From Podarcis raffonei (taxonomy: Eukaryota; Chordata; Lepidosauria; Squamata; Lacertidae), in assembly GCF_027172205.1 (NCBI RefSeq), contig NC_070603.1:107235803-107299802 (forward strand): 64,000 bases of DNA. Reading direction: 5' to 3'. Position 1 is the stretch's first letter. Each line of letters opens with the position of its first letter. Made by a program: the position numbers and the translations under genes. A model generated the notes under the pieces. The model saw only the letters and a program-made list of their open reading frames with translations. It had not been told where the DNA came from and did no database searches. Shown here one piece after another: positions 1 to 11,363 of the stretch.

Positions 1-560
1 ACAGTGAGAGAGGCCAAAGGAGGATCTGGTGGGGATGGGGAGAGAGAAAGAGCAGTCAATCTATCACTGTCAATCAGCCAGCCAGTCACTAAGCACAAAG
101 TGCGGTCTGCTCAGTTGGAATTCAAAGCAGCCACACAACCTCTGGACCCTAAAGAGAGCTGAGGCAGTCTCTGCGTTTTCCCACAAAAAGGGCAGAGCAG
201 CCCTTCCTTATTTATGCTTTTTTTTTTTTAAATCTATCTCTGCTTCCAAATAACAACAGCAAAACCCAGAGATGCCAGCAGAACACAGAGCTGGAAAGAA
301 ACAAAATGGAAACTCTTTGTTAAAAGAAATAAAGTTAATAATGGGGAATAAGTGTCTGCAAACTCAACCTCCTTAGCTGAAACTAACCAATTATGACAGG
401 AGCCTAAAAATAAAAGGACAGTAGCTACCCACTAGCAAAAGCTGCCATGTTTTGACCAAGTGATTAAAAAAAAACCCAACAGTGATGGAGCCTCCTTGGA
501 GGTGCCACCATCCAAAAGGCCCTGCCTAGCCATGTGAAGAATTTCAGCCAGTGGAGAGAC
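1..560. other. no gene seen
   Basis: Unique-looking AT-rich sequence with a T/A run near 220. Short frames have no recognisable product. Confidence 0.5.
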
Positions 561-574
561 TCAGAGCAGGCCCA

Positions 575-822
575 GCACCTTATTTTCATTTATGTATTTG
601 CTCCTTATTTGTTCCACCCTTCCTCCAATGACCACAAGGCACCACACGTGAATCTCCTCACATTCTCCTCACTTTTCTCCTCCTTATTCTCACAACCTTG
701 TGAGAGGTAGATCGGGTTGAGAGACGGTGACTGGCCTAAATGAACTTGCAGGAGGTGGGGATTTGAACTCAGGGCTCCCTCCTCCTAGCCTGACACCCAA
801 ACAAATGCACCACACGGGCTTA
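575..822 (-). repeat. old CORE/MIR-type SINE, antisense
   Basis: Contains the decayed core (GACTGGCCTAAATGAACTTG) and an internal GATTTGAACTCAGGGCTCCC, which is the reverse of a B-box region. Diverged; ends approximate. Confidence 0.45.
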
Positions 823-1006
823 AATTTTGATCCTGCAAACAAACGGGCAGCCCATGTAAATCATGTATGTCAGCTACTTGTTCCGTATCTTATGGTTTTA
901 TGATGTTTTCATTATTTTGCTGGTACTGTTAATGAGTTAGGAGGTTTATAAATACAGCATTAGATAAGAATACAGTGTTTTAATACAAATGTATATGAAC
1001 ACAGTT

Positions 1007-1704
1007 ATTATTTTTTATTCTTTTCAAAAAAAATTATTGATTTTCCACATTCATCACAAAAATGACATAACAAAACACACAAAGAAAAACACATTACACT
1101 ACAATAAATTAAACACAAAGAAAAATGGATTCTTCAAATACCTAATTCTCATTATATTGATAACTGACTTCCTTGAATCCCCTCTAACTGAATTTCACTA
1201 TATCACCTATATAACAGTTCTCCAAATTCATATTTCTAACAACATTGACTCCTTTCAATTACTAACCTCCTCTCCTTTATTAATATTTTAATCCTTAATA
1301 TTTACTATCACCTATTCTAATTCTAGGGACGCGGGTGGCGCTGTGAGTAAAACCTCAGCGCCTAGGACTTGCCGATCGTCAGGTCGGCGGTTCGAATCCC
1401 CGCTGCGGGGTGCGCTCCCGTCGTTCGGTCCCAGCGCCTGCCAACCTAGCAGTTCGAAAGCACCCCCGGGTGCAAGTAGATAAATAGGGACCGCTTACTA
1501 GCGGGAAGGTAAACGGCGTTTCCGTGTGCTGCGCTGGCTCGCCAGATGCAGCTTGTCATGCTGGCCACGTGACCCGGAAGTGTCTTCGGACAGCACTGGT
1601 CCCCGGCCTCTTAAGTGAGATGGGTGTACAACCCCAGAGTCGGACACGACTGGCCCGTATGGGCAGGGGTACCTTTACCTATTCTAATTCTACCCCTAAG
1701 CCAA
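1007..1704 (-). repeat. L1 LINE 3' UTR fragment, antisense, hosting a SINE
   Basis: Very AT-rich segment flanked by a 10-bp duplication GAACACAGTT (997-1006 and 1705-1714). Nested inside it is the SINE at 1326-1677. Confidence 0.6.
1326..1677 (+). repeat. tRNA-derived SINE (Sauria/Squam type)
   Basis: Full-length. Has a tRNA-like head with B box GGTTCGAATCCC, the conserved middle AAGTAGATAAATAGG and GGTAAACGGCGTTTCCG, and a 3' end GGGGTACCTTTACC. Flanking duplication CCTATTCTAATTCTA at 1311-1325 and 1678-1692. Confidence 0.9.
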
Positions 1705-1729
1705 GAACACAGTTTTTAATATTGTAATT

Positions 1730-2394
1730 TACTTGTTGGAAGGGACCCCAAGGGCCATCTAGTCCAACCCCCCACAATACAGGGTAGTGTAACTAGTAGT
1801 ACTACTATGAGTAGTGATAATGTTTCATTCTTCCAGCCCCAGTCAAAACTCTGGTGGCAACTTTTCCTCCTTTTTGGGTAGCAAGTGAGTTTTCTGGAGA
1901 CTTTTTCAAGCCAGCCCCATGTACAGCGCCTTACAGCAATCCAGTTAATAGTTTATTATTATTGCTGTCATGTTAAGCATTGATCAAGGTAATTAACAGA
2001 TTTCCTTCTTAGCATAAAAAAGCACACCCTCTCGAACTGTCCTCTTTGAAAGAGTGTCTTTTTCTTGCATTTTGATGCTCTCCTATTAATCAAGGATAGA
2101 TGTCAGTGCAGGGGCAGGCGTTTCCCAAAGGAAGAAGGGAAAGCAGGCGGGTGCGGAGAGGAGGGGGAGGCAATCTGTCAAATTCTGACAGGTCCAGAAC
2201 TTCAACGCTAGACTCCGGTACGTAACAATTTATTAACCATCTGTGCCATCCAAGGTCACACACCACACTGAACTTTTCTTTAAAGAACGTATCGCACAGC
2301 ATTAAAACGGCTTTGCAAAAGACTTTCGCTGCCAAGCCTGTGGAAGTCTACTCAGAGGTAAGTCACATTTCAGCAGTCCTGTTCCAAGGAAATA
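1730..2394. other. CR1 scrap at 1736-1785, otherwise no feature
   Basis: TTGGAAGGGACCCCAAGGGC and CATCTAGTCCAACCCCC are the hallmark of an antisense CR1 3' end. The rest shows nothing I can assign. Confidence 0.5.
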
Positions 2395-3219
2395 CAGTGG
2401 TACCTCGGGTTACAGACGCTTCAGGTTACAGACGCTTCAGGTTACAGACACCGCTAACCCAGAAATAGTACCTTGGGTTAAGAACTTTGCTTCAGGATGA
2501 GAACAGAAATTGTGCGGCGGCAGCGGGAGGCCCCATTAGCTAAAGTGGTACCCCAGTTTAAGAATTAAGTGGGATTGTAATGTAATTTTAAAAATTTGGG
2601 AAATGATATACAATGAATTGAAGAAAATGTTCCATTTACCATTTGTTTAAAAACCTGAAGCATTTTTGTTAGGGATTGTAGGGAAAGATCTGCCAAAAAA
2701 GCTGAAAAACATCTTCACGTATGCGACAACGGCCGCGAGAGTTCTAATAGCACAAGGATGGAAGACTGAAGAAACCCCAACTAAAGAATCATGGCAAGAA
2801 AAATTGATGGGCTATGCAGAACTGGCAAAATTGACATATAAGCTATGGGACAAGGATAACTGTGACTTTAAAGATGAATGGGAACCCTTTACAAAGTATT
2901 TGAAGATGCAACAAAGCGAACTGGACTCCTTGGCTGGCTTTGAATAAACATTCACAAACTTTTCTATTGATGATAATCAGCTAAATAATTTGAGGATCTG
3001 TACAACTGTGTAACATGCAGAAAACAGCATTCTTAGAGAAATCAAAGACTGGAACTGAGGGAAGCCGGGGGGGTGGCTTTTGTGTGGGAGGTTGGGGGGA
3101 GGGAGGAAAAATGGGAAAAAAATAAGGATGATATGTTTCTGGATAATATCTTTTGTTTTAATTTTGAATATTATTTTTTTAAAAAAGAAGAATTAAGTTT
3201 TTAACCCGAGGTACCACTG
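2395..3219 (+). mobile_element. Tigger-like MITE interrupted by an L1 LINE
   Basis: Begins CAGTGGTACCTCGGGTTA and ends TAACCCGAGGTACCACTG, flanked by TA (2393-2394, 3220-3221). Normal length in this window is about 240 bp; the excess is the L1 at 2571-3188. Confidence 0.9.
2571..3188 (+). repeat. 5'-truncated L1 LINE, ORF2 C-terminus and 3' UTR
   Basis: Flanked by a 10-bp duplication AGAATTAAGT (2561-2570, 3189-3198). Encodes the extreme ORF2 C-terminus (FLLGIVGKDLPKKLKNIF, TAARVLIAQGWK, LTYKLWDKDN) to a stop at 2947, then an A-rich tail. Confidence 0.9.
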
Positions 3220-3224
3220 TACAG

Positions 3225-3983
3225 AATTGATATTAATATTAATCATTAGTGTCTGTTACAAACCAGAATAAGAACTAAAGGCAAAGAGAGGTGAGACCCG
3301 GGGGAGGGGGGGTTTCACTGGTTGACCACAAATAAATCTACCATAAAAATAAAATAAATCGAGGTTATTATGGTCGTAATTCAAGATCCAGGGACAATAG
3401 AGAGAGATATAGGAGTGATGATGCCTACTCTGCTGAGTTTAAAAATGAAACACTGTGAAATATCAATATGCCCCCTGAAAGGCAAAACCAGGAATCTAAT
3501 AAAAATGGGTCAAGGAGGAAATTGTCTGTCATGAAGGAAGAACTGTGGGCTCCCTTTTATATCCCATTAAATGGATATGCAACTAAGGATTACATCTGAT
3601 GGTCTGACTTTAGACTGCAAAAGCTTATGCCCCGTAATAAACTTGTTAGTCATTAAAGGTCTCTGTGTCGCCTTTGCTGCAACACAGATACCCGTCCCGG
3701 AAATGGGGGAAAGAGGGACTCTAACGAGTTAATTTACTGACCGGCCTGCAGCCGCCACAGAATTATTCTAGTACCTTTAATCGTATTAGTCATTGCTATG
3801 TCAATCGCTTTATTAACCTAACTCTCTTCACATGTTTGAGGAAAAGGAAATGGAATCATGTATGATCCCAGCAGGTGGCCTGCTTTTTAATTAAATTCCC
3901 ACTTTGAGCTAACCACACGTGAAGTGCAATTCTAGACTGTGTCTAATGGGACTTACTCCCAGGTCTAAGTGTGCGCAGTGGAG
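3225..3983. other. no gene seen
   Basis: Ordinary intergenic sequence. Nothing assignable on either strand. Confidence 0.5.
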
Positions 3984-3991
3984 GTGAGGAG

Positions 3992-4081
3992 CACAGCTGC
4001 CAACTTTCCCCCTTTCTTGCGAGGAATCCTATTCGGAATAAGGGAATTTCCCTTAAAAAAAGGGAAACATTGACAGCTATG
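3992..4081. mobile_element. short hAT-like MITE, TAGCTGTCAA family
   Basis: Ends CACAGCTGCCAAC and TTGACAGCTATG are inverted. 8-bp duplication GTGAGGAG/GTGGGGAG (one mismatch). Internal AATAAGGGAATTTCCC is shared with the copies at 12876, 26557 and 30327. Confidence 0.75.
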
Positions 4082-4089
4082 GTGGGGAG

Positions 4090-4672
4090 TCAGCCCCAGT
4101 CAGCATGGCCAATGATCAGAGATAATGGGCTACCTTTGAAGGTGACTCGTAAACTACAACTAATCCAGAATGCGGCAGCTAGACTGGTGACTGGGGGCGG
4201 CCGCCGAGACCATATAACACCGGTCTTGAAAGACCTACATTGGCTCCCAGTACGTTTCCGAGCACAATTCAAAGTGTTGGTGCTGACCTTTAAAGCCCTA
4301 AACGGCCTCGGTCCAGTATACCTGAAGGAGCGTCTCCACCCCCATCATTCTGCCCGGACGCTGAGGTCCAGCGCCGAGGGCCTTCTGGCGGTTCCCTCAT
4401 TGCGAGAAGCAAAGCTACAGGGAACCAGGCAGAGGGCCTTCTCGGTAGTGGCGCCGGCCCTGTGGAACGCCCTTCCAGCAGATGTCAAAGAGATAAACAA
4501 CTACCTGACATTCAGAAGACATCTTAAGGCAGCCCTGTTCAGGGAAGTTTTTAATGTGTGATATTTTACTGTATTTTTGGTTTTTATGGAAGCCGCCCAG
4601 AGTGGCTGGGGAGGCCCAGCCAGATGGGCGGGGTATAAATAATAAATTATTATTATTATTATTATAATGGGG
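4090..4672 (+). repeat. L2 LINE 3' end with reverse-transcriptase C-terminal part
   Basis: Open from about 4117 to a stop at 4561, encoding KLQLIQNAAARLVTG, HITPVLKDLHWLPVRFRAQF and FSVVAPALWNALPADVKE, all diagnostic of L2 ORF2. Ends with GGGGTATAAATAATAAA and a TTA repeat, the normal L2 tail. 5' truncated; this frame is intact over about 140 codons. Confidence 0.92.
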
Positions 4673-5036
4673 ATTTTAATGCAGCAAAACCAAGAGGCCA
4701 CAGGTGTCTCCAAACCCTGCTATATAGAATTACATTTTACGGTGCAACCTTAAATAGGTCGGCTCAGAATAAGTCCCACTGAGTTCAAGAGGGCTTACTC
4801 CCAAGTAACAGGGTACAGGTCTGCCGTCACAAACAGCTCTGCCACATCTGGTTGATGCTGAAATCAATGGGTGTTGTTGTTGTTTTGAATCTGAGGGAAA
4901 TTCGCCCTCAGATTTTCACATTTGAATTTTTGACTGCAGATATCAAAGACTCAAAATACCTCAGCCCCTCATTTTTTATTTTCAATGAGCATTTTGTTTG
5001 ATAGGGTCCTATGCCCCTCCTGTCATGCCCCATTCA

Positions 5037-5287
5037 TGCCAGTGTGGTGTAGTGGTTAAGAGCAGTAGACTCGTAATCTGGGGAACCGGGTTCGCGTCTC
5101 CGCTCCTCCACATGCAGCTGCTGGGTGACCTTGGGCTGGTCACACTTCTTTGAAATCTCTCAGCTTCACTCACCTCACAGAGCGTTTGTTGTGGGGGAGG
5201 AAGGGAAAGGAGAATGTGAGCCGCTTGGAGACTCCTTAGGGTAAGTGATAAAGCGGGATATCAAATCCAAACTCCTCTTCTTCTTCT
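5037..5287 (+). repeat. tRNA-derived CORE-SINE (MIR-like core)
   Basis: A-box-like GTGTAGTGGTTAAGAGCAG, B-box-like ACCGGGTTCGCGTCTCC, CORE region CTGGGTGACCTTGGGCTGGT, then GATAAAGCGGGATATCAAAT and a TTC-rich tail. Confidence 0.85.
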
Positions 5288-5394
5288 CATATAGCATGAG
5301 ATAGCCCATACAGAGCAGAAAATATTGGCATGGTTTAAATCCAAAGCGGAATTTCTCAAGCCACACTTGTTGTCAATGGCCACATCTCATCGTA

Positions 5395-5742
5395 CAGTGG
5401 TGCCTCGCAAGACGAAAAGAATCCGTTCCGCGAGTCTCTTCGTCTTGCGGTTTTTTTGTCTTGCGAAGCAACCCCATTAGCGGCTTAGCGGATTAGCGCT
5501 ATTAGCGGTTTAGCGGCTATTAAAGGATTAGCGGCTAAGCTGCTAAAAGGCTATTAGCGGCTTAGCGGCTTTGAAAAAGGGGGGGGGAAGCGGGGGGGAA
5601 ATGGCGAGACTCGCAAGACTTTTTCGTCTTGCGAAGCAAGCCCATAGGGAAATTCGTCTTGCGAAGCGCCTCCAAAACGGAAAACCCTTTCGTCTAGCGG
5701 GTTTTCCGTCTTGCGAGGCATTCGTCTTGCGGGGCACCACTG
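5395..5742 (+). mobile_element. Tigger-like MITE, second family (GCAAGACG type)
   Basis: Ends CAGTGGTGCCTCGCAAGACG and CGTCTTGCGGGGCACCACTG, flanked by TA. The middle has a low-complexity run of TTAGCGGC units. An open frame through it is a by-product. Confidence 0.88.
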
Positions 5743-6241
5743 TACGTTTTGAACACTATTATACCACTTTAAACAATTGTGGCTTCCCCCCCAAAAGGAT
5801 CCTGGGAACTAGTTTGTTCAAGGTATTGAGAGTCGTTGGGAAGATAACATTAGTCCGTTTGTCTTGGCAAAAGGGACAAATTACTATCCCCTCTTCCCCA
5901 AAATCTGTTCTTACATGGATACTTCAAAACAGAGATTGGGGACCTGTAGCCCTCCAGATGCTGGATTGCAGCAACTGCAGCCACCATGGCCAATGGTCAA
6001 GTATTTATTTATTAGATTTATTTTAAATTTATATCCCACCCTTCCTCTCAAGCTGGCCCAGGGTGGCAAACACTTCTGTGATTAGAAAAGGCAGATAAAA
6101 ATAATATAAAAACATGTTGAAAACATTTAAAAACATCAAAAAGCAATTAAAGCACAACATAACATTTAAAACGAATTCGGAAAAACAGAAACAACCAGAT
6201 TTTGTGTCTGGATAGGCCTGCCTGAAAACTGAAAAGTTTTC

Positions 6242-7040
6242 TTTTTTTCTTTTATACGTTTTTATTTGTTTTTTTAACATATCATTTCCAACAGGCATAT
6301 AACATAACTTTTCATCTTATACAATGTTTTAGACTTCCATCAACACCTCTGATGATTTTTCGTTCTTTATCACTTATTCTGCATTTCTTAATTTCACTAT
6401 TAAGTGGCAGAGATAGCACAGGATAGTACGTACCCTGGAAATGATCTCTTTCAGCTTCTGCCTTCTGGAAGAAGGTATAGGATTATAAAGGCCAGGACTA
6501 GCCGCCTTAGAAACAGTTTCTATGCAAATGCAATTCTGTTTCTAAATGCAGCATAAGGGGTCTCTATAGTATAGTGTATTTTAAAATGGGGTTTTAGAGT
6601 TTTTAGGGGATTTTAAATGTTTTATGTAGTTTTGCAGTAATTTTATGTAGTTTTATGTAGTTTTGTGGTAGTTTTATGTAGTTTTATGTAGTTTTTCAAT
6701 TTCATTGTTCCGCATGGGACAATGACAATAAAGATGTCGTTATCGTTATCGTTATCGTTATCATTATCGTTAACTAATAATTCTCCTCATAGTCTTCCTT
6801 TCGAATAACCCTCCTTACAAAACTTCTTGCAGTCCTACTAGCGTAATCTGTTCAGTACATATACTTTCCAAATAGTTTGTATATGTACTCCAGTCTTCTA
6901 AGAATCTCTGATCCCGCAGGTTTCGAATTGTTCCAGTTAATTTATCAAGTTCTGCTTAGTCCATCAATTTCATCCTCCATTCTTCTTTCGTCGGTAATTC
7001 TTCTTGCTTCCATTTTTGTGCCAATAATATTCTTGCTGCC
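6242..7040 (-). repeat. L1 LINE 3' end, antisense, hosting another LINE tail
   Basis: Flanked by an 18-bp duplication of GAAAACTGAAAAGTTTTC (6224-6241, 7041-7058). The minus strand encodes AARILLAQKWKQEELPTKEE, an L1 ORF2 C-terminus. Split near 6405-6770 by another LINE tail. Confidence 0.85.
6405..6772 (+). repeat. LINE 3' end (CR1/L2 group) ending in a TTATCG repeat
   Basis: Ends GGGACAATGACAATAAAG followed by repeats of TTATCG. The same ending recurs at 47310-47365 (+) and 59988-60040 (-). Sits inside the antisense L1. Clade not certain. Confidence 0.6.
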
Positions 7041-7104
7041 GAAAACTGAAAAGTTTTCAGCAGGTATCTAGAAAAGTGTAGTGAGGGCAGCTGCCTAATG
7101 CCAC

Positions 7105-7546
7105 GAGGGAATGGTGGGAGTCGTAATCCCATGACATCAAAAGGATTCCTATCCGTGGGCATTTCAGACTGCTGATATTTTCGGACAGAATTTAATCACG
7201 TGCCACCAAATTCAGGCTGCATTATCAAACTCGATTTGGAACTCGTGTGCAACAAATTCACTTCCTTGCATCCTCACCTGCCCGCCCCCCTAATTGGACT
7301 TGGGAAATGCACTGGAAAGTATGGGATGACGCTTGCTTGACACAATGTCATGTAACCTCACCACAAGCAAATAATAAACAGCCAGAGTCTAAACTCCCTG
7401 CTCGCTTTGTGACTGCTCAGTTAAGAGAAGCAACCTGTTAAAAGGATGAGCAAAACTATCTTTGAAAGGAGGCGTGCTTCTCAATGCAGCAAAAAGGGTT
7501 CGTGAAATACCCACCCACTTTCAACTCCTGTTTGATGTTGAGAAAC
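7105..7546. other. no gene seen
   Basis: No repeat ends or coding signal that I can support. Confidence 0.45.
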
Positions 7547-7554
7547 TGCTAGAC

Positions 7555-8107
7555 CATGGGTAGGCAAACTAAGGCCCGGGGGCCAGATCCGGCCCAATCG
7601 CCTTCTAAATCCGGCCTGTGGACGGTCCAGGAATCAGCGTGTTTTTACATGAGTAGAATGTGTCCTTTTATTTAAAATGCATTTCTGGGTTACAGTGGTA
7701 CCTCGGGTTACATACGCTTCAGGTTACAGACTCCGCTAACCCAGAAATATTGCTTCAGGTTAAGAACTTTGCTTCAGGATGAGAACAGAAATTGTGCTCC
7801 GGCGGCGCGACAGCAGCAGGAGGCCCCATTAGCTAAAGTGCTGCTTCAGGTTAAGAACAGTTTCAGGTTAAGTACAGACCTCCGGAACGAATTAAGTACT
7901 TAACCTGAGGTACCACTGTATGTGTGGAGCCTGCCTGGTGTTTTTACATGTTAGAGTGTGCTTTTATTTAAAATGCATCTCTGGGTTATTTGTGGGGCAT
8001 AGGAATTCGTTCTTTCCCCCCTCCCCAAAAAATATAGTCCGCCCCCCACAAGGTCTGACTAGGGACAGTGGACCAGCCCCCTGCTGAAAAAAGTTTGCTG
8101 ACCCCTG
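7555..8107. mobile_element. hAT-like element interrupted by a Tigger MITE
   Basis: Ends CATGGGTAGGCAAACT and AGTTTGCTGACCCCTG are inverted. 8-bp target TGCTAGAC/CGCTAGAT is diverged but aligned. A segment of about 53 bp is duplicated at 7639-7692 and 7938-7990, on either side of the MITE. Confidence 0.8.
7693..7918 (+). mobile_element. Tigger-like MITE (GGTACCTCGGGTTA family)
   Basis: Complete, inverted ends CAGTGGTACC...GGTACCACTG, TA on both sides, nested in the hAT-like element. Confidence 0.92.
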
Positions 8108-8382
8108 CGCTAGATAATGCATGGATTGCAGACCATGGAAGTCTTTGCCCAGAAGGCTTCTGCAGTCTGGCCCCCGGGTCCTCCTGGCAGGGCAGAGCTG
8201 CTCCAAGCGCTATATCTCAGGCCCCCTCCACTGTGAGCTAAGCATCCTTCGGCTTCCCGCATTTCAAGCAAATCTCTGGTTGCGCTAGTAGCCAGCAGGA
8301 GCACCTGTTCAAACAGCTTCAGGAGGAGTGCCCTTGCCATGACTTCGCACTGGTAAATCACGCCTTTAAAATGACAGGATGT

Positions 8383-9387
8383 CTGGCTGCACTACTATCA
8401 GATAAGTAATATGTTTAAAAAGGATATGAAAGAAAGAGGGTATAAGGAAAAAGATTCGAAATTCCAAATAGAAATTGTTAATAATGATTGTAAGATAATT
8501 TCAAAAATGTATAAAATTCTATTGGAATGGTATACGTTGGATGAGGAAGTTAAAGCAGTAATGATCCATTGGGCCAGGGATTTAGGGTACAGTATAGATT
8601 TGGAAGATTGGCAAAAAATATGGAATGAAAACTTGAAGTTTACAGCATGCACTACGTTGAAGGAAAACACCATGAAGATGGTATACAGATGGTATATGAC
8701 CCCTGCTAAATTAGCAAAAATGTACAAAATCTGTAATAAATGTTGGAAATGCGGGGAGAAGGAGGGTACATTTATACATATGTGGTGGGAGTGCAAAAAA
8801 GTGAAGGGATTCTGGGAACTGGTTTATAATGAGTTAAAGAAAATGCTGAAATATAGCTTTGTGAAGAAACCAGAGACCTTCTTGTTGGGAATAACTAGAA
8901 ATGATATAAAGAGGAGGGATCGCAAAATCTTCCAATATGCAATAACAGCTGCGAGAATATTACTGGCCCAAAGGTGGAAGCAGAAAGAACTTCCAAGTAT
9001 TGAAGAATGGAGAGAAAAACTGACAAATTTCGCAGAACTTGATAAACTAACTGGGAAAATCAGATTTCAGAGAGACCATGAGTTTTTAGAGGACTGGGGG
9101 AAATTTAGAGATTATTTGAAAATTGTATGTGAGGAAAATATAACGCTAGTGTGTTTCAAAGAAGCTTTGTGAAAAAAACAAGGAATATTGCAAAAATGTA
9201 AAAGAGGATGGAAAATGTATCAAAATAGTAATATTATAATTAAGGAATGTGTAGATAAGAAATTAAGTATGGATGATTGTCAGAGGAGTTGAGGGAGGTC
9301 GGATAAGTTAAAATAAGTGATGTTTAAAATTGTATGATTGGAGATATTATGAAAAAAACTCAATAAATATTATTTAAAAAAAAAAAA
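8383..9387 (+). repeat. 5'-truncated L1 LINE with long intact ORF2 C-terminal frame
   Basis: Flanked by ATGACAGGATGT (8371-8382, 9388-9399) and ends in poly-A. An uninterrupted 253-codon frame (8411-9172) covers ORF2 C-terminus: MVYRWYMTPAKLAKMYKICN, then the Cys/His knuckle CWKCGEKEGTFIHMWWECKK, then FLLGITRNDIKRRDRKIFQY and AARILLAQRWKQKELP. Low decay suggests a fairly young insertion. Confidence 0.95.
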
Positions 9388-9860
9388 ATGACAGGATGTG
9401 CTCATTCCGAATGCGGGGAGGAACATCAGAGCCCAGAGAATAGTCCTTGAACAGCAGCTTCCCTCCCTGCATAAAACATGTGGCTTTTGACTGCAAGATC
9501 CAAGGCAGGGCAATCTTCTCCCTCTTTTCGTTAAAAAAAAGAAGCAGCAAAAAGTGTTGCCTTTTACTATCCACCATATGGTGGGCCAGTTGGGGAACAG
9601 ACTGGAAAAGTAGAGAAGATTTACCCTGCCAGATGCATCAATCATTCAGTTGCATTTGGAACGCGCTGGCATTTCAATTATTAACATTCGGGTGGTGGTG
9701 GGGAAAGTGCATTAAAAGAAGAGGAGGACACTATGTCCTGGGAAAGGCAAAGGGGGTAGAGGATCTGCTTTGCCCATGGAAAGTCGCAGGTTCAATACCC
9801 AGCATGTCCAGGTAGCGAGGGGAGAGACCCCTGTCTGGAATGCTTCTGTCAATCAGAGTA

Positions 9861-10607
9861 CAGTGGTCCCTTGGTTTTTAGAACAGCTTAATTTATGAAC
9901 AACTTGGAAACAGAACGCTGCAAACCTGGAAGGAGGTGTTCCGGTTTGTGAACTTTGCCTTGGAAGTTGAACCTGTTCCGCTTCCTGCTGAGTGTGTTCT
10001 GTTTGTGAATTGAATCCCACACTGCAAATCAGAGGCATCCTGTTGAGTCTGTTGGTTGTTGAGTCCCAAGCACCCATGCAACACAAAGGTGATATTTGGA
10101 GCTTTTTTTTTTGATAATTTTTTGCATTTTGTGTGTGCGTGTGTGTGGCTTTTTCATTTTTTTTACTGTGACTGTGGCTTGTGACTTTGTTTTTGCGACT
10201 GTGGGTTGTGACTTCATTTTTGTGACTTGTTTTCGTGACTGTGTGGAACCCAGTTCAACTACTGACTGATGGATTGCATGACTGCGGAAATGGATAAAAG
10301 CTCCCAAACAATGACTATTATCAGTGCACGTAAGAAAAATTTTTTTTTATTTTTATCATCTACCATACTGTCTTATTTATTTTATAGTACAGTACATTGA
10401 TTATTGCTTTCATTTTATGGATCATTGGTCTCGTTAGATAGTAAAATCCATGTTAAATTGCTGTTTTAGGGGCTGTTTTTAATAGTCTGGAACGGATTAA
10501 TCCATTTTGCATTACTTTCTATGGGAAAGCGCGCCTTGGTTTTGGAACGCTTTGGTTTTGGAACAGACTTCCGGAACGGAGTAAGTTTAGGAACCAAGGT
10601 ACCACTG
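9861..10607 (+). mobile_element. long Tigger-like element (CCTTGGTTTT family, 747 bp)
   Basis: Ends CAGTGGTCCCTTGG and CCAAGGTACCACTG, flanked by TA. Longer than other copies here and with no transposase frame. Related internal sequence occurs at 33575-34050. Confidence 0.85.
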
Positions 10608-10647
10608 TAGATTAATACTGAGCTGGATGGACCAAGGTAGCTTCCTA

Positions 10648-11207
10648 TGGAATTCTGGGAAATGATATACAATGAATTGAAAAAAAATGTGTAAAATAAC
10701 TTCTGTTAAAAAACCAGAAGCGTTTTTGTTAGGAATTGTAGGTGCAGAGTTTCTGAAGGAACTGAAAATACTGTTTACGTATGCTACAACAGCTGCAAGG
10801 ATGCTTCTTGCCCAGAGTTGCAAAAATGAGAAGACCCTTACCAGGGTGGACTGGCAGATGAAACTATTGGACTACGCAGAGATGGCAAGACTAACCGGGA
10901 AGATCAGAAACCAGGAGGATAGAAACTTCAATAAAGATTGGGACAAATTTATATTATATTTGAAAGACCACTGTAAACACTTGAGCTCTTTGGCAGGTTT
11001 TAAATAACTCTTGCAATGATACACAGACTTTGTATATAATGGGGGACTGTAAATTAGGTGAACTTATAATATGCGGATTTTAAAAAAAGAACCCACGGAG
11101 AGGAGGAGGGAAGTCTGGAGGTTCAAAAGAATCTTGTGTTATTTTTATTATTTGTGATTATGAATGTGAATGGAGTTGTAAAATCAAATAAAAAAACAAA
11201 AACAAAG
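10648..11207 (+). repeat. 5'-truncated L1 LINE
   Basis: 11-bp duplication GTAGCTTCCTA (10637-10647, 11208-11217). Encodes FLLGIVGAEFLKELKILFTY and TAARMLLAQSCKNE to a stop at 11007, then an A-rich tail. Confidence 0.92.
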
Positions 11208-11333
11208 TAGCTTCCTACGCTGCTGTGCCCTCATCCCCACAAATGACAGGTGAGCTGGCGAATCACTTATGGCTGCATATTATTTTGCAGCAATGATCTG
11301 TGAAAGAAGTAGAATGAGCATGCTTTGTTTTAC

Positions 11334-11357
11334 ACACACACACACACACACACACAC
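11334..11357. repeat. (CA)n microsatellite
   Basis: About 12 CA units immediately before a Tigger MITE. Confidence 0.95.
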
Positions 11358-11363
11358 TATATA

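Larger units (their letters stand above)
6005..7100 (-). repeat. LINE-derived segment split by an L1
   Basis: 6005-6241 and 7059-7100 read as one older antisense LINE tail (TATCCCACCCTTCCTCTCAA start), interrupted by the L1 at 6242-7040. Confidence 0.5.
9723..11219 (+). repeat. tRNA-Ala-like SINE split by a Tigger element and an L1
   Basis: Pieces 9723-9858 (GTCGCAGGTTCAATACCCAG B-box region), 10610-10647 (GAGCTGGATGGACCAAGGTA) and 11208 onward read as one SINE whose copies elsewhere are continuous. Insertions at 9861-10607 and 10648-11207 separate them. Confidence 0.7.

Noticed and set aside
5571-6026. 151-codon frame
   Set aside because: It starts inside a Tigger MITE and crosses its end into unrelated sequence.
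10029-10307. Lys/Thr-rich minus-strand frame as a small protein
   Set aside because: It lies inside the 747-bp Tigger-like element and arises from its TGTG/TTTTT-rich middle.
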